A stretch of DNA of 64,000 nucleotides, from NCBI RefSeq assembly GCF_006782915.1, contig NZ_VCNP01000054.1, forward strand, positions 186,001 through 250,000, given 5' to 3'. This DNA is from Streptomyces calvus (GTDB lineage Bacteria; Actinomycetota; Actinomycetes; Streptomycetales; Streptomycetaceae). Both the position numbers and the translations under genes were made by a program. Of this stretch, positions 1-7,946 are shown piece by piece (positions within the stretch are counted from its first letter, which is position 1; each line of letters starts with the position of its first letter). The notes beneath the pieces are model-generated. The model saw only the letters and a list, made by a program, of their open reading frames with translations. It searched no databases and was not told the origin of the DNA.

Positions 1-629
1 GCCAGGAGCGCCGCCTGCACCCGGTTGTCGCAGTCGAGCTTGGTCAGGATGCGGCTGACGTAGGTCTTCACCGTGGCCTCGCTCATGTGCAGGCGGGCGC
101 CGGCGTCCGCGTTGGACAGGCCCTCGCCGAGCAGGGCCAGCACCTCGCGTTCGCGTTCGGTGAGGCCGGCCAGGCGGCGGCGGGCCTCCTCGCCGCGCAC
201 GGTGGCGGCGGGCGAGGCGAGCGTGTCCACCACGTGCCGGGTGGCGGCCGGGGACAGATAGGCGTTCCCGGCCGCCGCCGCGCGGACCGCGTGGATGAGT
301 TCCTGCGGCGCGGAGTCCTTCAGCAGGAAGCCCGCGCTGCCGTGGCCGAGCGCCCGCAGCACGTTGTCGCGTTCGCCGAACGTGGTGAGGATCAGGACGC
401 GTACCCGCGGTGCGGCGCGGGCCATCTCGGCCAGCGCGGCCAGCCCGTCCAGCACGGGCATCTGGATGTCCAGCAGGGCCACGTCGACCGCGGTGCTCCG
501 GGCGGTCTCCACCGCCTCCCGGCCGTCCCGCGCCTCGGCCACGACATCGATGTCCTCGGCCGAGGTGAGGATCATCCTGATGCCGGCCCTGATGAGCGGC
601 TCGTCGTCGGCGACGAGGACCCGGATCAC
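1..629 (-). CDS. LuxR/NarL-type response regulator, C-terminus cut by window edge
   Basis: This is a two-component response regulator that should act as a DNA-binding transcription factor in the cytoplasm. The visible 209 codons hold a receiver domain (about residues 1-120) with the acidic pair D8-D9, the likely phosphoacceptor D54 in LLDIQMP, and K105 in LLKDS. A LuxR/NarL helix-turn-helix follows (LTEREREVL through SEATVKTYVSRIL). The GTG start at 629 has a strong AGGAGG about 6 bases upstream. The reading frame is still open at base 1, so the last few residues lie outside the window. It follows the sensor kinase gene after about 100 bases, so the two probably form a cognate pair. The target promoters are unknown. 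Confidence 0.93.
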   Translation of the reverse strand, partial: MIRVLVADDEPLIRAGIRMILTSAEDIDVVAEARDGREAVETARSTAVDVALLDIQMPVLDGLAALAEMARAAPRVRVLILTTFGERDNVLRALGHGSAGFLLKDSAPQELIHAVRAAAAGNAYLSPAATRHVVDTLASPAATVRGEEARRRLAGLTEREREVLALLGEGLSNADAGARLHMSEATVKTYVSRILTKLDCDNRVQAALL

Positions 630-731
630 GCGGCCTCCTGCGCGGTGTCGGTGTGCCGTCGGTGCGACGGGCGGACGGCGGGGCCCGCCCATCATGCCCG
701 ATCCGGTTGCGGGCGGGCCGCGGACCGCCGC

Positions 732-2453
732 TCAGATCCGGTGCGGATAGGACTCCTTGGAGACCAGCTTCCCGTCGCGGAAGCAGAACCGGTAGACGAT
801 GTCGGCCTCGTCGTCCACGAAGTGCTCGCAGACGGCGTCCTCGGGCAGCGGCGGGCCGTCCTTCTCCACGCCGTCGGTGAGCAGCGAGCCGCCTTCCGGG
901 AACTTCGCCCGGAGGTTCGCCTCGGCATCACCGACCGTCGCCGACTGGTACACGCTCGCCGGGATGACGCCCTTCTCCACCTCGTCGATCAGTTTCCCGA
1001 CCCCCCAGACCAGGAGGGCACCGGCGCCCACGACGAGGACGACGGCGGTGAGGGCGCACCCGAGGGTGACGTTCTTCCTGCTGCTCATGATGGCGGCGAA
1101 CTCCTTCTGCGGATCGGCGCGTTCGATGTCCGCTCCACCGTCGCCCGCCGAGCCCCCGCCGGTCTGCCTCCGGAAGTCGTCGCCCGCCGCGACGGAAGTC
1201 GCGCCGTCCGGACCGGGCCGCCTGCCGCCGTCGCCGTAGGGCAGCACACCGGCGAGACGGAAACCGCCGTCGGGGGTGGGGCCGGTGTGCACCATGCCGC
1301 CGACCAGCCGGGCCCGCTCCTGAAGACCGGTCAGTCCCTGGCCGCCGCTGATCGCGGGCGGCCCGGCCGGCGCTCCGGCCGGCACCGGCCCGTTGGCCAC
1401 CTCGACCACCAGGCTGTCCGGTTCGTAGCGCAGCGCCACGGTGATCGGGGCGCCGGGCGCGTGCTTGTGCGCGTTGGTCAGGCCCTCCTGCGCGATGCGG
1501 TACACCGCGTGGTCGGCGGCGGGCGCGAGGGGCCGTTCGGTGCCGGAGCGGTGCAGCTCCACCTGCGCGCCGGCGGCCCGCGACGACGCGACCAGCCGGT
1601 CGACGGAGGCCGCCACGCGGGCCGTCGTGGGCCCGGTGTCGTCCTCGGAGCCGGGCGCGGGCGCCTCCACGCCGTCCCGCAGGATGCCCACGGCCTCGCG
1701 CAGCTCCCGCATCGCCGACCGGGAGGCCTCCCGCAGGATGCCCACTCCTTCCCGCTGGCGGTCGCCGAGGTCCGGGTCCACCTCCAGCGCCCCGGTGTGC
1801 ACGGCGATCAGCGCGAGCTGGTGGCCGAGGCTGTCGTGCATGTCCTGGGCGATGCGCTGCCGTTCCAGCAGCCGCGCCTGCCGCGCCACCATCGCCTGCT
1901 CGCGCACCAGTTGGGCGTTGTGCCGTTGCAGCGCGTCGAGCAGGTCGCGGCGCTGGGCGCGGTAGCGGGACGCGAGCCCCGGCACGACCGCCAGCACCAG
2001 GAACGGGCTCCCGGCCAGCACGGCCGTCATCGGCAGCGACAGCCCGAGCTCGTCGTCGGCGGAGGTGGTGACGGCGAGCACGAGGTGGAGCACGAGCCCG
2101 CCCGCGAACGCGGCCGATGCGTGCACCGGGCGCTTGATGCGGCTGCCCGCCGACCAGGCCGCGCAGATCAGCAGCGGGAACGTGCCGACGACCGTCGCGG
2201 CCAGGGCCGACGCGACCGTCAGGACCGTCGCGGGCAGCGCGCGGCGGCCCAGCGACAGCACGGCGACGACCAGGGCCAGGGCGGCGCCGCGTGCCGGGGA
2301 TCCGGTCTCCGTCGTGTGGAGGAGACCCGCGATCGCGCAGAGCACCAGGGCGAGTAGGGCCTCCCCGACGATCCGCTTGCGGGGCCAGGGCGAGGCGGCG
2401 GCGAGCCGGGAACGGAGCGGCAGGCCGGAGCGGGGTGTCTCGGGTAGGTCCAC
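732..2453 (-). CDS. NarL-family sensor histidine kinase with C-terminal membrane extension
   Basis: This is a membrane sensor kinase of the HisKA_3 class, partner of the downstream regulator. With the GTG start at 2453 (573 residues) it has about five N-terminal membrane segments, then the dimerisation and phosphoacceptor motif QDMHDSLGH with H206, and an ATPase domain with the N-box around residues 315-332 (AQEGLTNAHKHA). The usual family ends soon after the ATPase (GVLPYGDGG). Here about 150 more residues follow: a polar linker, a single membrane segment near 461-485, and a small outer domain containing two cysteines (AVCEHF, RFCFRD). A TTG at 2540 would add 29 unconvincing residues. An in-frame ATG at 1088 with AAGGAG 12 bases upstream could also start a separate 118-residue membrane protein, so the tail might be made alone as well as fused. 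Confidence 0.88.
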   Translation of the reverse strand: MDLPETPRSGLPLRSRLAAASPWPRKRIVGEALLALVLCAIAGLLHTTETGSPARGAALALVVAVLSLGRRALPATVLTVASALAATVVGTFPLLICAAWSAGSRIKRPVHASAAFAGGLVLHLVLAVTTSADDELGLSLPMTAVLAGSPFLVLAVVPGLASRYRAQRRDLLDALQRHNAQLVREQAMVARQARLLERQRIAQDMHDSLGHQLALIAVHTGALEVDPDLGDRQREGVGILREASRSAMRELREAVGILRDGVEAPAPGSEDDTGPTTARVAASVDRLVASSRAAGAQVELHRSGTERPLAPAADHAVYRIAQEGLTNAHKHAPGAPITVALRYEPDSLVVEVANGPVPAGAPAGPPAISGGQGLTGLQERARLVGGMVHTGPTPDGGFRLAGVLPYGDGGRRPGPDGATSVAAGDDFRRQTGGGSAGDGGADIERADPQKEFAAIMSSRKNVTLGCALTAVVLVVGAGALLVWGVGKLIDEVEKGVIPASVYQSATVGDAEANLRAKFPEGGSLLTDGVEKDGPPLPEDAVCEHFVDDEADIVYRFCFRDGKLVSKESYPHRI

Positions 2454-2647
2454 GCGCAGACGATAGAGGGCCGTCCCCGGACGCCCGCATCCCTCCTTCG
2501 GTGCGGTCCCGCACGACCAAAGTGAACTCCCGGCCTTCAAGGGGCCTGCGCTGTCGGGTCGTTGCTAGAGGCGGCGACGTACGGGGACATCGCGTACCGG
2601 CCCCGGGCGGCCGAGCGCCCCGCGGGACGGACGCCGGGGGAATGAAA

Positions 2648-2675
2648 GCGACTGTTTGAACGTTCACGCAGTCGC
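2648..2675. promoter_or_regulatory. 28-bp dyad, candidate operator
   Basis: Arms GCGACTG (2648-2654) and CAGTCGC (2669-2675) flank the perfect palindrome TGAACGTTCA (2657-2666); only the TT/CG dinucleotides between break the symmetry. It sits 46 bases upstream of the start of the DsbA-like gene and in the region shared with the divergent kinase gene. It resembles a repressor operator. It is not a LexA box, because GAAC and GTTC are not separated by four bases. The cognate regulator is unknown. Confidence 0.5.
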
Positions 2676-2720
2676 CGGAGGGAGTCTCCGCACCCGTACG
2701 ACCCTGGAGAGAGCCGACCC

Positions 2721-3431
2721 ATGCGCGTCGAGATCTGGAGCGACATCGCCTGCCCCTGGTGCTATGTCGGAAAGGCCCGCTTCGACAAGGCGCTGGCCGC
2801 CTTCCCGCACCGCGAGCAGGTCGAGGTGGTGCACCGCTCCTTCGAGCTGGACCCGGGCCGGGCCAAGGACGACATCCAGCCGGTGATCACGATGCTCACG
2901 AAGAAGTACGGCATGAGCGAGGCGCAGGCCGAGGCCGGCGAGGACAACCTGGGCGCCCAGGCCGCCGCCGAGGGCCTGCCCTACCGCACCCGCGGCCGCG
3001 ACCACGGCAGCACCTTCGACATGCACCGCCTGCTGCACCACGCCCGCGAGCAGGGCCGCCGGCCGGAGCTGCTCGACCTGCTGTACCGGGCGAACTTCGC
3101 CGAGGAGCGCTCCGTCTACAACGACGACGAACGGCTCGTCGGGCTGGCCACCGCCGCCGGACTCGACGAGGACGCCGTCCGCCGGGTCCTCGCCGACCCG
3201 GAGGCGTACGCCGACGAGGTCCGTGCCGACGAGCGGGAGGCCGCACAGCTCGGCGCGACCGGTGTGCCGTTCTTCGTGCTCGACCGGAAGTACGGCATCT
3301 CCGGCGCCCAGCCCGCCGAGGTGTTCGCGCAGGCACTGACCCGGGCCTGGGACGAACGCTCGCCGCTGACGCTGGTCGACGGCGACGCGGAGGTCTGTGG
3401 CCCGGACGGGTGCGCGGTGCCCCAGTCGTAG
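2721..3431 (+). CDS. DsbA-family (FrnE-like) thiol oxidoreductase
   Basis: This is a cytoplasmic thioredoxin-fold protein of the FrnE / 2-hydroxychromene-2-carboxylate isomerase group, 236 residues, the usual length. The N-terminal strand MRVEIWSDIACPWCYVGK carries the redox motif C11-P-W-C14 and there is no signal peptide. A helical insertion follows (about 45-170) and the fold closes with the cis-proline strand GVPFFVLDRKYGISGAQ. A further pair of cysteines lies at the end (EVCGPDGC). GAGAGAGCC precedes the ATG. The physiological substrate is not known; FrnE in polyketide clusters is a homologue, but no such cluster is seen here. A role in disulfide or oxidative-stress chemistry is an inference. 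Confidence 0.92.
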   Translation: MRVEIWSDIACPWCYVGKARFDKALAAFPHREQVEVVHRSFELDPGRAKDDIQPVITMLTKKYGMSEAQAEAGEDNLGAQAAAEGLPYRTRGRDHGSTFDMHRLLHHAREQGRRPELLDLLYRANFAEERSVYNDDERLVGLATAAGLDEDAVRRVLADPEAYADEVRADEREAAQLGATGVPFFVLDRKYGISGAQPAEVFAQALTRAWDERSPLTLVDGDAEVCGPDGCAVPQS

Positions 3432-3527
3432 AAAGGCGCAGGTCGAGGCGGTGCATAAGCGTTCCTTGGCCATATCGCGCAGATTTCGGCAATGGACGGG
3501 GACATCCCGGACCCGCAGAGTGGTCCC

Positions 3528-4586
3528 ATGGAGAACTTCGAGAACCTCGTCCGTGCCGAGTTCGCCCCGGAGAACACCTACCTCAACACCGCGAGCAACG
3601 GCCTGCTGCCGGAGCGGACCGTGGCCGCCCTCCAGGACGCGGCGCGGCTGCGGGCCGAGGGCCGGTCGCTCGACCCGCTCTTCGCCGACGTCGAGACCTG
3701 CCGCGCCGCCTACGCCCGGCTGGCCGGCGTCCCCGTCGAGCGGGTCGCCGCCGGTGCGACGGTCGCCCTGTTCACCGCGCTGGTCGCGGCCTCACTGCCG
3801 TCCGGAGCCGAAGTCCTCACCGCGGAGGGCGACTTCTCCTCCGTGCTGAACCCCTTCCACACCCGCGGCGACCTCAAGGTGCGGGCCGTGCCGCTGGAAG
3901 GGCTCGCGGAATCCGTCCGCCCGGGCACCGCGCTGGTCGCGGTCAGCGCCGCGCAGTCCGCCGACGGCCGGATCGCCGACCTCGCCGCCCTGCGCGAGGC
4001 CGCCCGGGCGCACGGGGCGCGCACCTACGTCGACTTCTCCCAGGCGGCCGGCTGGCTGCCGGTCACGGCCGGGGAGCACGACTACGCCGTCACCATCACC
4101 TTCAAGTGGCTGCTCGGCCCGCACGGCGTGGCCTTCCTCGTCGTGCCGGAGGACTTCGGCGACCTCGCGCCGGTGCAGGCGGGCTGGGTCGCCGGCGAGA
4201 ACCCCTGGGACAGCTGCTACGGACCGGTCACCGAACTCGCCCGCTCCGCCCGGCGGTTCGACTCCAGTCCCGCGCTGTTCGGCTACGCGGGCCTGCGGGC
4301 CTCCCTCGAACTCCTCGAGGAGATCGGCGTGGACGCCGTCCGCGCCCACGACCTGGCGCTCGCCGACCGCTTCCGTGCCGGGCTCGCCGACCTGGGCCAC
4401 ACGCCGGTGCCCGCGCCCGGTTCCCCGATCGTGTCCGTGCCCGGCCTCGGCCGCCTCCAGCCGCGGCTGGCCGAGGCGGGCATCCAGGTGTCGAACCGGG
4501 CGGGCAACCTGCGGGCGTCTTTCCACCTCTACAACACGGCCGCCGACGTGGACCGGCTGCTCGACGTCCTGTCGACGTCCGGCTGA
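3528..4586 (+). CDS. Class V (kynureninase/cysteine-desulfurase fold) aminotransferase-like PLP enzyme
   Basis: This is a fold-type I, pyridoxal-phosphate enzyme of class V. The N-terminus EFAPENTYLNTASNGLLP matches the substrate loop of the family, and the cofactor lysine is K193 in TITFKWLLGPHG, preceded by the cofactor-binding Asp in TYVDFSQAAG. The exact reaction cannot be told from sequence; aminotransferase, desulfurase and kynureninase members share these motifs. The start at ATG 3528 gives the usual family N-terminus MENFENLV; an in-frame ATG at 3492 would add 12 residues. Neither has a clear ribosome-binding site, so the start is uncertain. A strong hairpin follows the stop codon. 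Confidence 0.85.
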   Translation: MENFENLVRAEFAPENTYLNTASNGLLPERTVAALQDAARLRAEGRSLDPLFADVETCRAAYARLAGVPVERVAAGATVALFTALVAASLPSGAEVLTAEGDFSSVLNPFHTRGDLKVRAVPLEGLAESVRPGTALVAVSAAQSADGRIADLAALREAARAHGARTYVDFSQAAGWLPVTAGEHDYAVTITFKWLLGPHGVAFLVVPEDFGDLAPVQAGWVAGENPWDSCYGPVTELARSARRFDSSPALFGYAGLRASLELLEEIGVDAVRAHDLALADRFRAGLADLGHTPVPAPGSPIVSVPGLGRLQPRLAEAGIQVSNRAGNLRASFHLYNTAADVDRLLDVLSTSG

Positions 4587-4596
4587 GCGCACGGCA

Positions 4597-4640
4597 GCGG
4601 GCCGGTGCCTCCTTGTCCCACACGAGGAGGCCCGGCCCGC
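4597..4640 (+). terminator. Hairpin after the aminotransferase gene
   Basis: Left arm 4597-4612 (GCGGGCCGGTGCCTCC) pairs with right arm 4626-4640 (GGAGGCCCGGCCCGC) with one bulged base and a 13-base loop. It lies 11 bases after the stop codon, between convergent genes, so it may serve both strands. Confidence 0.7.
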
Positions 4641-4684
4641 AGTCTGTGTGGTGCGCGCCTACCGCACCGTTGTCGTGCGCCTAC

Positions 4685-4794
4685 TTCACCGGAGTGAAGT
4701 CCCGCGCGCCGATGTCGTGGCATCCGGGGGCGACCCCCGGACCCCCGGCCGGGATCCGGTTCACCGGACGGGAGTGAAGTCCCGCGCGCCGATG
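4685..4794. repeat. Duplicated 3' end of ectD
   Basis: A 24-base sequence is present twice, at 4691-4714 and 4771-4794, with looser similarity on one side giving about 30 bases in all. The right copy is the real end of ectD (residues IGARDFTPVR then stop). The left copy lies beyond the ectD stop and reads, on the minus strand, IGARDFTPVK followed by TAG. It looks like a leftover alternative 3' end of ectD. Confidence 0.85.
4724..4740 (-). terminator. Hairpin after ectD
   Basis: A perfect 7-bp stem CCGGGGG / CCCCCGG with a 3-base loop lies about 20 bases beyond the ectD stop. It is the likely end of the ectABCD transcript and separates ectD from its stray duplicated tail. Confidence 0.55.
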
Positions 4795-5657
4795 AACTCG
4801 GGCCGCCGGATGGGCGCCGCGAAGGGTTCGACCGCCGTGTTCTCGACGCTGTTGAACACGATGAACACGTTGCTGCGCGGGAACGGCGTGATGTTGTCGC
4901 CGGAGCCGTGCATGCAGTTGCAGTCGAACCAGGTCGCCGATCCGGCCTTGCCGGTGAACAGCTTGATGCCGTACTCCGAGGCCATCTTGGTCAGCGCCTC
5001 GTCGGAGGGCGTCCCCGCGTCCTGCATCTGCAGGGACTTCTTGTAATTGTCCTTCGGCGTGGCCCCCGCGCACCCGAGGAACGTCTTGTGCGACCCCGGC
5101 ATGATCATGAGACCGCCGTTGGTGTCGTAGTTCTCGGTGAGCGCGATCGAGACCGAGATGGTGCGCATGTTCGGCAGGCCGTCCTCGGCGTGCCAGGTCT
5201 CGAAGTCCGAGTGCCAGTAGAAGCCGCTGGCACCGAAGCCGGGCTTGACGTTGATCCGCGACTGGTGGACGTAGACGTCCGAGCCGAGGATCTGCCGGGC
5301 ACGTCCGACCACCCGCTCGTCGCGCACCAGGTTCGCGAAGACCTCGCTGATCCGGTGCACCTCGAAGACGGACCGGATCTCCTTGGACTTCGGCTCGACG
5401 ATCGAGCGCTCGTCCGCGCGGATGTCCGGGTCGGTGACCAGCCGCTCGAGTTCCCGCTGGTAGACGGCGACCTCGTCCGGCCCGATGAGCTGGTCGACGG
5501 TGAGGAAGCCGTCGCGGTCCAGGGCCTGCAGATCACCGGCCGAGACGGGACCGGGCGTGTCCGGGGAGCCCCAGACGACCGGGTCCTGCCGGGGGGTCGC
5601 CACCTCGGTCGCGCCGCGGGTGGGATAGAGATCGGTGACGTTCGCCGTCGTGGTCAC
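4761..5657 (-). CDS. ectD: Ectoine 5-hydroxylase
   Basis: This cytoplasmic Fe(II)/2-oxoglutarate dioxygenase converts ectoine to 5-hydroxyectoine, a compatible solute. The 298 residues match the family length. The signature FYWHSDFETWHAEDG (147-160) supplies iron ligands H149 and D151, and H250 in NCMHGSGDN is the third; R261 in PFPRSNVF fits the 2-oxoglutarate anchor. The GTG start at 5657 overlaps nothing, but its GAGGAGG lies inside the last codons of ectC, six bases ahead of the ectC stop. It is the last gene of the operon. Its final ten codons are repeated downstream. Confidence 0.97.
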   Translation of the reverse strand: MTTTANVTDLYPTRGATEVATPRQDPVVWGSPDTPGPVSAGDLQALDRDGFLTVDQLIGPDEVAVYQRELERLVTDPDIRADERSIVEPKSKEIRSVFEVHRISEVFANLVRDERVVGRARQILGSDVYVHQSRINVKPGFGASGFYWHSDFETWHAEDGLPNMRTISVSIALTENYDTNGGLMIMPGSHKTFLGCAGATPKDNYKKSLQMQDAGTPSDEALTKMASEYGIKLFTGKAGSATWFDCNCMHGSGDNITPFPRSNVFIVFNSVENTAVEPFAAPIRRPEFIGARDFTPVR

Positions 5658-5663
5658 GGTGAC

Positions 5664-6062
5664 TCACACCTCCTCGGTGAGCAGCGGGTAGACGCCGTTC
5701 TCGTCGTGGTCCTCCCGTCCGGTCACGGGCGGGTTGAAGACACAGATGCAGTGGAAGTCCTCCTTGACCTTGAGCGTGTGCCGCTCGTGGCCGTCCAGGA
5801 GGTACATGGTGCCGGGCGTGATGTGGTACGTCTTCCCGGTCTCGCGGTCGGTCAGCTCGGCGTCGCCCTTGGTGCAGACGACGGCCTCGATGTGGTTCGC
5901 GTACCACATGTCGGTTTCCGTACCCGCGTACAGGATCGTCTCGTGGACGGAGAAGCCGACCTTCTCCTTGGCGAGGACGATGCGCTTGCTCTCCCAGGTG
6001 CCGGACGCGGACTTCACGTGCCGGTCGGTGCCTTCGATCTCCTTGAAGGAACGGACAATCAC
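5664..6062 (-). CDS. ectC: L-ectoine synthase
   Basis: This cupin enzyme closes N-gamma-acetyl-2,4-diaminobutyrate to ectoine by loss of water. The 132 residues are the family length. In the cupin core E59 (HIEAVVC), Y87 (GTMYLLDGHERH) and H95 have the spacing expected for the metal ligands described for EctC. The GTG start at 6062 is preceded by GAGGAGG. It lies 35 bases after ectB and is followed at once by ectD. Confidence 0.97.
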   Translation of the reverse strand: MIVRSFKEIEGTDRHVKSASGTWESKRIVLAKEKVGFSVHETILYAGTETDMWYANHIEAVVCTKGDAELTDRETGKTYHITPGTMYLLDGHERHTLKVKEDFHCICVFNPPVTGREDHDENGVYPLLTEEV

Positions 6063-6097
6063 GGTGGTGCGATGCCTCCTCGGCTCGGGTGCGTGTT

Positions 6098-7369
6098 TCA
6101 GGCGGTTTCGCGGACGGCGCGGGCGAGGGTGGTGAGGCCCTCGTCCAGCTCGTCCTCGGTGATGGTCAGCGACGGGAGCAGCTTGACGACCTCGCTCTCC
6201 GGGCCGGACGTCTCGATCAGCAGCCCCAGCTCGAAGGCGCGGCGGGCGATCCGGTTCGCGCGCTCCTTGTCGTGGAACTCCAAGCCCCACACCAGGCCGC
6301 GGCCGCGGTACTCCTTGACGTCGGCGAGGTTCTCCTCGGTGATGGCGATCAGCGCCTGCTCGACCTGCTCGCCGCGCGAACGGGTCTGCTTCTCCATCGC
6401 CGCCCCGTCGGCCCAGTAGGCCTCCAGGGCCGCGGTGGCCGTGACGAAGGCCGGGTTGTTGCCGCGGAAGGTGCCGTTGTGCTCGCCCGGCTCCCAGACG
6501 TCCAGCTCCGGCTTGAACAGGGTCAGCGCCATCGGCAGTCCGTAGCCGCTGATCGACTTGGACACGGTGACGATGTCGGGCGTGATGCCGGCCTCCTCGA
6601 AGGAGAAGAAGGCACCGGTGCGGCCGCAGCCCATCTGGATGTCGTCGACGATGAGCAGCATGTCCTGGCGTTCGCACAGCTCGGCCAGGGCGCGCAGCCA
6701 CTCGGGCCGGGCGACGTTGATGCCGCCCTCGCCCTGCACGGTCTCGACGATCACGGCGGCGGGCTTGTTGAGGCCGGAGCCCTGGTCCTCCAGGATCCGC
6801 TCGAACCACAGGAAGTCCGGGACCTGGCCGTCGAAGTAGTTGTCGAACGGCATCGGCGTGCCGTGCACCAGCGGGACGCCCGCGCCGGCCCGCTTGAAGG
6901 CGTTGCCGGTGACGGCGAGCGAGCCCAGCGACATGCCGTGGAAGGCGTTGGTGAACGACACGATCGCCTCGCGCCCCTTCACCTTCCGCGCCAGCTTCAG
7001 CGCGGACTCCACGGCGTTGGTGCCCGTCGGCCCCGGGAACATCACCTTGTACGGCAGGTCGCGCGGGCGCAGGATCCAGTTCTGGAAGGACTCCAGGAAG
7101 GCGCGCTTGGCCGTGGTCGACATGTCGAGCCCGTGCGTGACGCCGTCGCGCTCCAGGTAGTCGATCAGCGCCCGTTTCAGGACGGGGTTGTTGTGCCCGT
7201 AGTTGAGTGAGCCGGCTCCGGCGAAGAAGTCGAGGTACTCGTGGCCGTCCTCGTCGTACATGCGGCTGCCGTGCGCGCGGTCGAAGACGGTGGGCCAGCC
7301 GCGGCAGTAGCTGCGCACCTCGGACTCGAGGGTCTCGAAGACACTGAGGTCGGGCTGGGTGATGGTCAC
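6098..7369 (-). CDS. ectB: L-2,4-diaminobutyrate:2-oxoglutarate aminotransferase
   Basis: This class III PLP aminotransferase makes L-2,4-diaminobutyrate from aspartate semialdehyde, the first committed ectoine step. The 423 residues are typical. Visible motifs are the cofactor phosphate site GPTGTNAVESALKLAR (113-128), the ring-stacking FHGMSLG region, the cofactor Asp in LLIVDDIQMGCGRTG and the Schiff-base lysine K271 in VSKSISGYGLP. The GTG start at 7369 has GAGGAG about 10 bases upstream. No dedicated aspartokinase gene is seen nearby, so aspartate semialdehyde must come from general metabolism. Confidence 0.97.
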   Translation of the reverse strand: MTITQPDLSVFETLESEVRSYCRGWPTVFDRAHGSRMYDEDGHEYLDFFAGAGSLNYGHNNPVLKRALIDYLERDGVTHGLDMSTTAKRAFLESFQNWILRPRDLPYKVMFPGPTGTNAVESALKLARKVKGREAIVSFTNAFHGMSLGSLAVTGNAFKRAGAGVPLVHGTPMPFDNYFDGQVPDFLWFERILEDQGSGLNKPAAVIVETVQGEGGINVARPEWLRALAELCERQDMLLIVDDIQMGCGRTGAFFSFEEAGITPDIVTVSKSISGYGLPMALTLFKPELDVWEPGEHNGTFRGNNPAFVTATAALEAYWADGAAMEKQTRSRGEQVEQALIAITEENLADVKEYRGRGLVWGLEFHDKERANRIARRAFELGLLIETSGPESEVVKLLPSLTITEDELDEGLTTLARAVRETA

Positions 7370-7439
7370 GACGAATCGCTCCTCGGTGGCGTGGGAGGTC
7401 AGAGGGAGTCGGAAGATCAGGGGCGGGCCGGCCGCGTGG

Positions 7440-7946
7440 TCAGTGCGCGAGCGGCCCGATGCGGTACAGGACCTCGGGGTCGTGCGACCCGTCGGGGAAC
7501 TGGCCGGCGTCGAACAGCACCTCGCGCTCCAGCAGGGCGCCGTGGCGCTCCGCGAACGCGGTGAACAGCCGCTCGGACGCGGTGTTGCCCGGAGTGATGG
7601 TGGTCTCGACGGTGTCCACGGCGTGCTCGGCGGCGGTCCGGGCGACCAGCCCGTCGAGCAGGGACGCGGCGAGGCCGCGGCCGCGGTGCGCCTCGTCGAC
7701 CGCGACCTGCCAGACGAGCAGGGTGCGCGGGCTGTCCGGCCGCAGGTATCCGCTGACGAAGCCGATCGGCTCGCCTCGCCCGTCGCGGGCGACGGCCGAG
7801 GTGGCGGCGAAGTCCCGGCACCACAGCAGATAGCTGTACGACGAGTTCAGGTCGAGGACCTTCGAGTCCTTGGCTATCCGCCACAGCGCGGCTCCGTCCG
7901 CCACGGTGGGGCGGTCGATTTGCAGGTCTGCTTGTGCGGCAGTCAT
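7440..7946 (-). CDS. ectA: L-2,4-diaminobutyrate N-gamma-acetyltransferase
   Basis: This GNAT enzyme acetylates the gamma amino group of 2,4-diaminobutyrate with acetyl-CoA. The 168-residue form starting at ATG 7946 has the family N-terminus (IDRPTVADGAALWRIAKDS), the substrate motif DLNSSYSYLLWCRDF and the acetyl-CoA loop EAHRGRGLA (86-93). The frame stays open upstream to 8090, but those residues do not look like EctA. It is the first gene of the operon. No clear Shine-Dalgarno sequence precedes the ATG; a near-palindrome occupies that place instead. Confidence 0.96.
   Translation of the reverse strand: MTAAQADLQIDRPTVADGAALWRIAKDSKVLDLNSSYSYLLWCRDFAATSAVARDGRGEPIGFVSGYLRPDSPRTLLVWQVAVDEAHRGRGLAASLLDGLVARTAAEHAVDTVETTITPGNTASERLFTAFAERHGALLEREVLFDAGQFPDGSHDPEVLYRIGPLAH

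Noticed and set aside
87..2357. Open frame of 756 codons on the plus strand opposite the two-component genes
   Set aside because: It is antisense to clear receiver, HTH, kinase and ATPase motifs, and has low-complexity composition.
2657..2666. TGAACGTTCA as a possible LexA/SOS box
   Set aside because: Actinobacterial LexA sites need GAAC and GTTC separated by four bases; here they are adjacent.
4681..5073. Minus-strand frame ending in the stray ectD-like tail (IGARDFTPVK)
   Set aside because: Its upstream part is an out-of-frame reading of ectD; only the last ten codons resemble EctD. It is treated as a duplicated remnant, not a gene.
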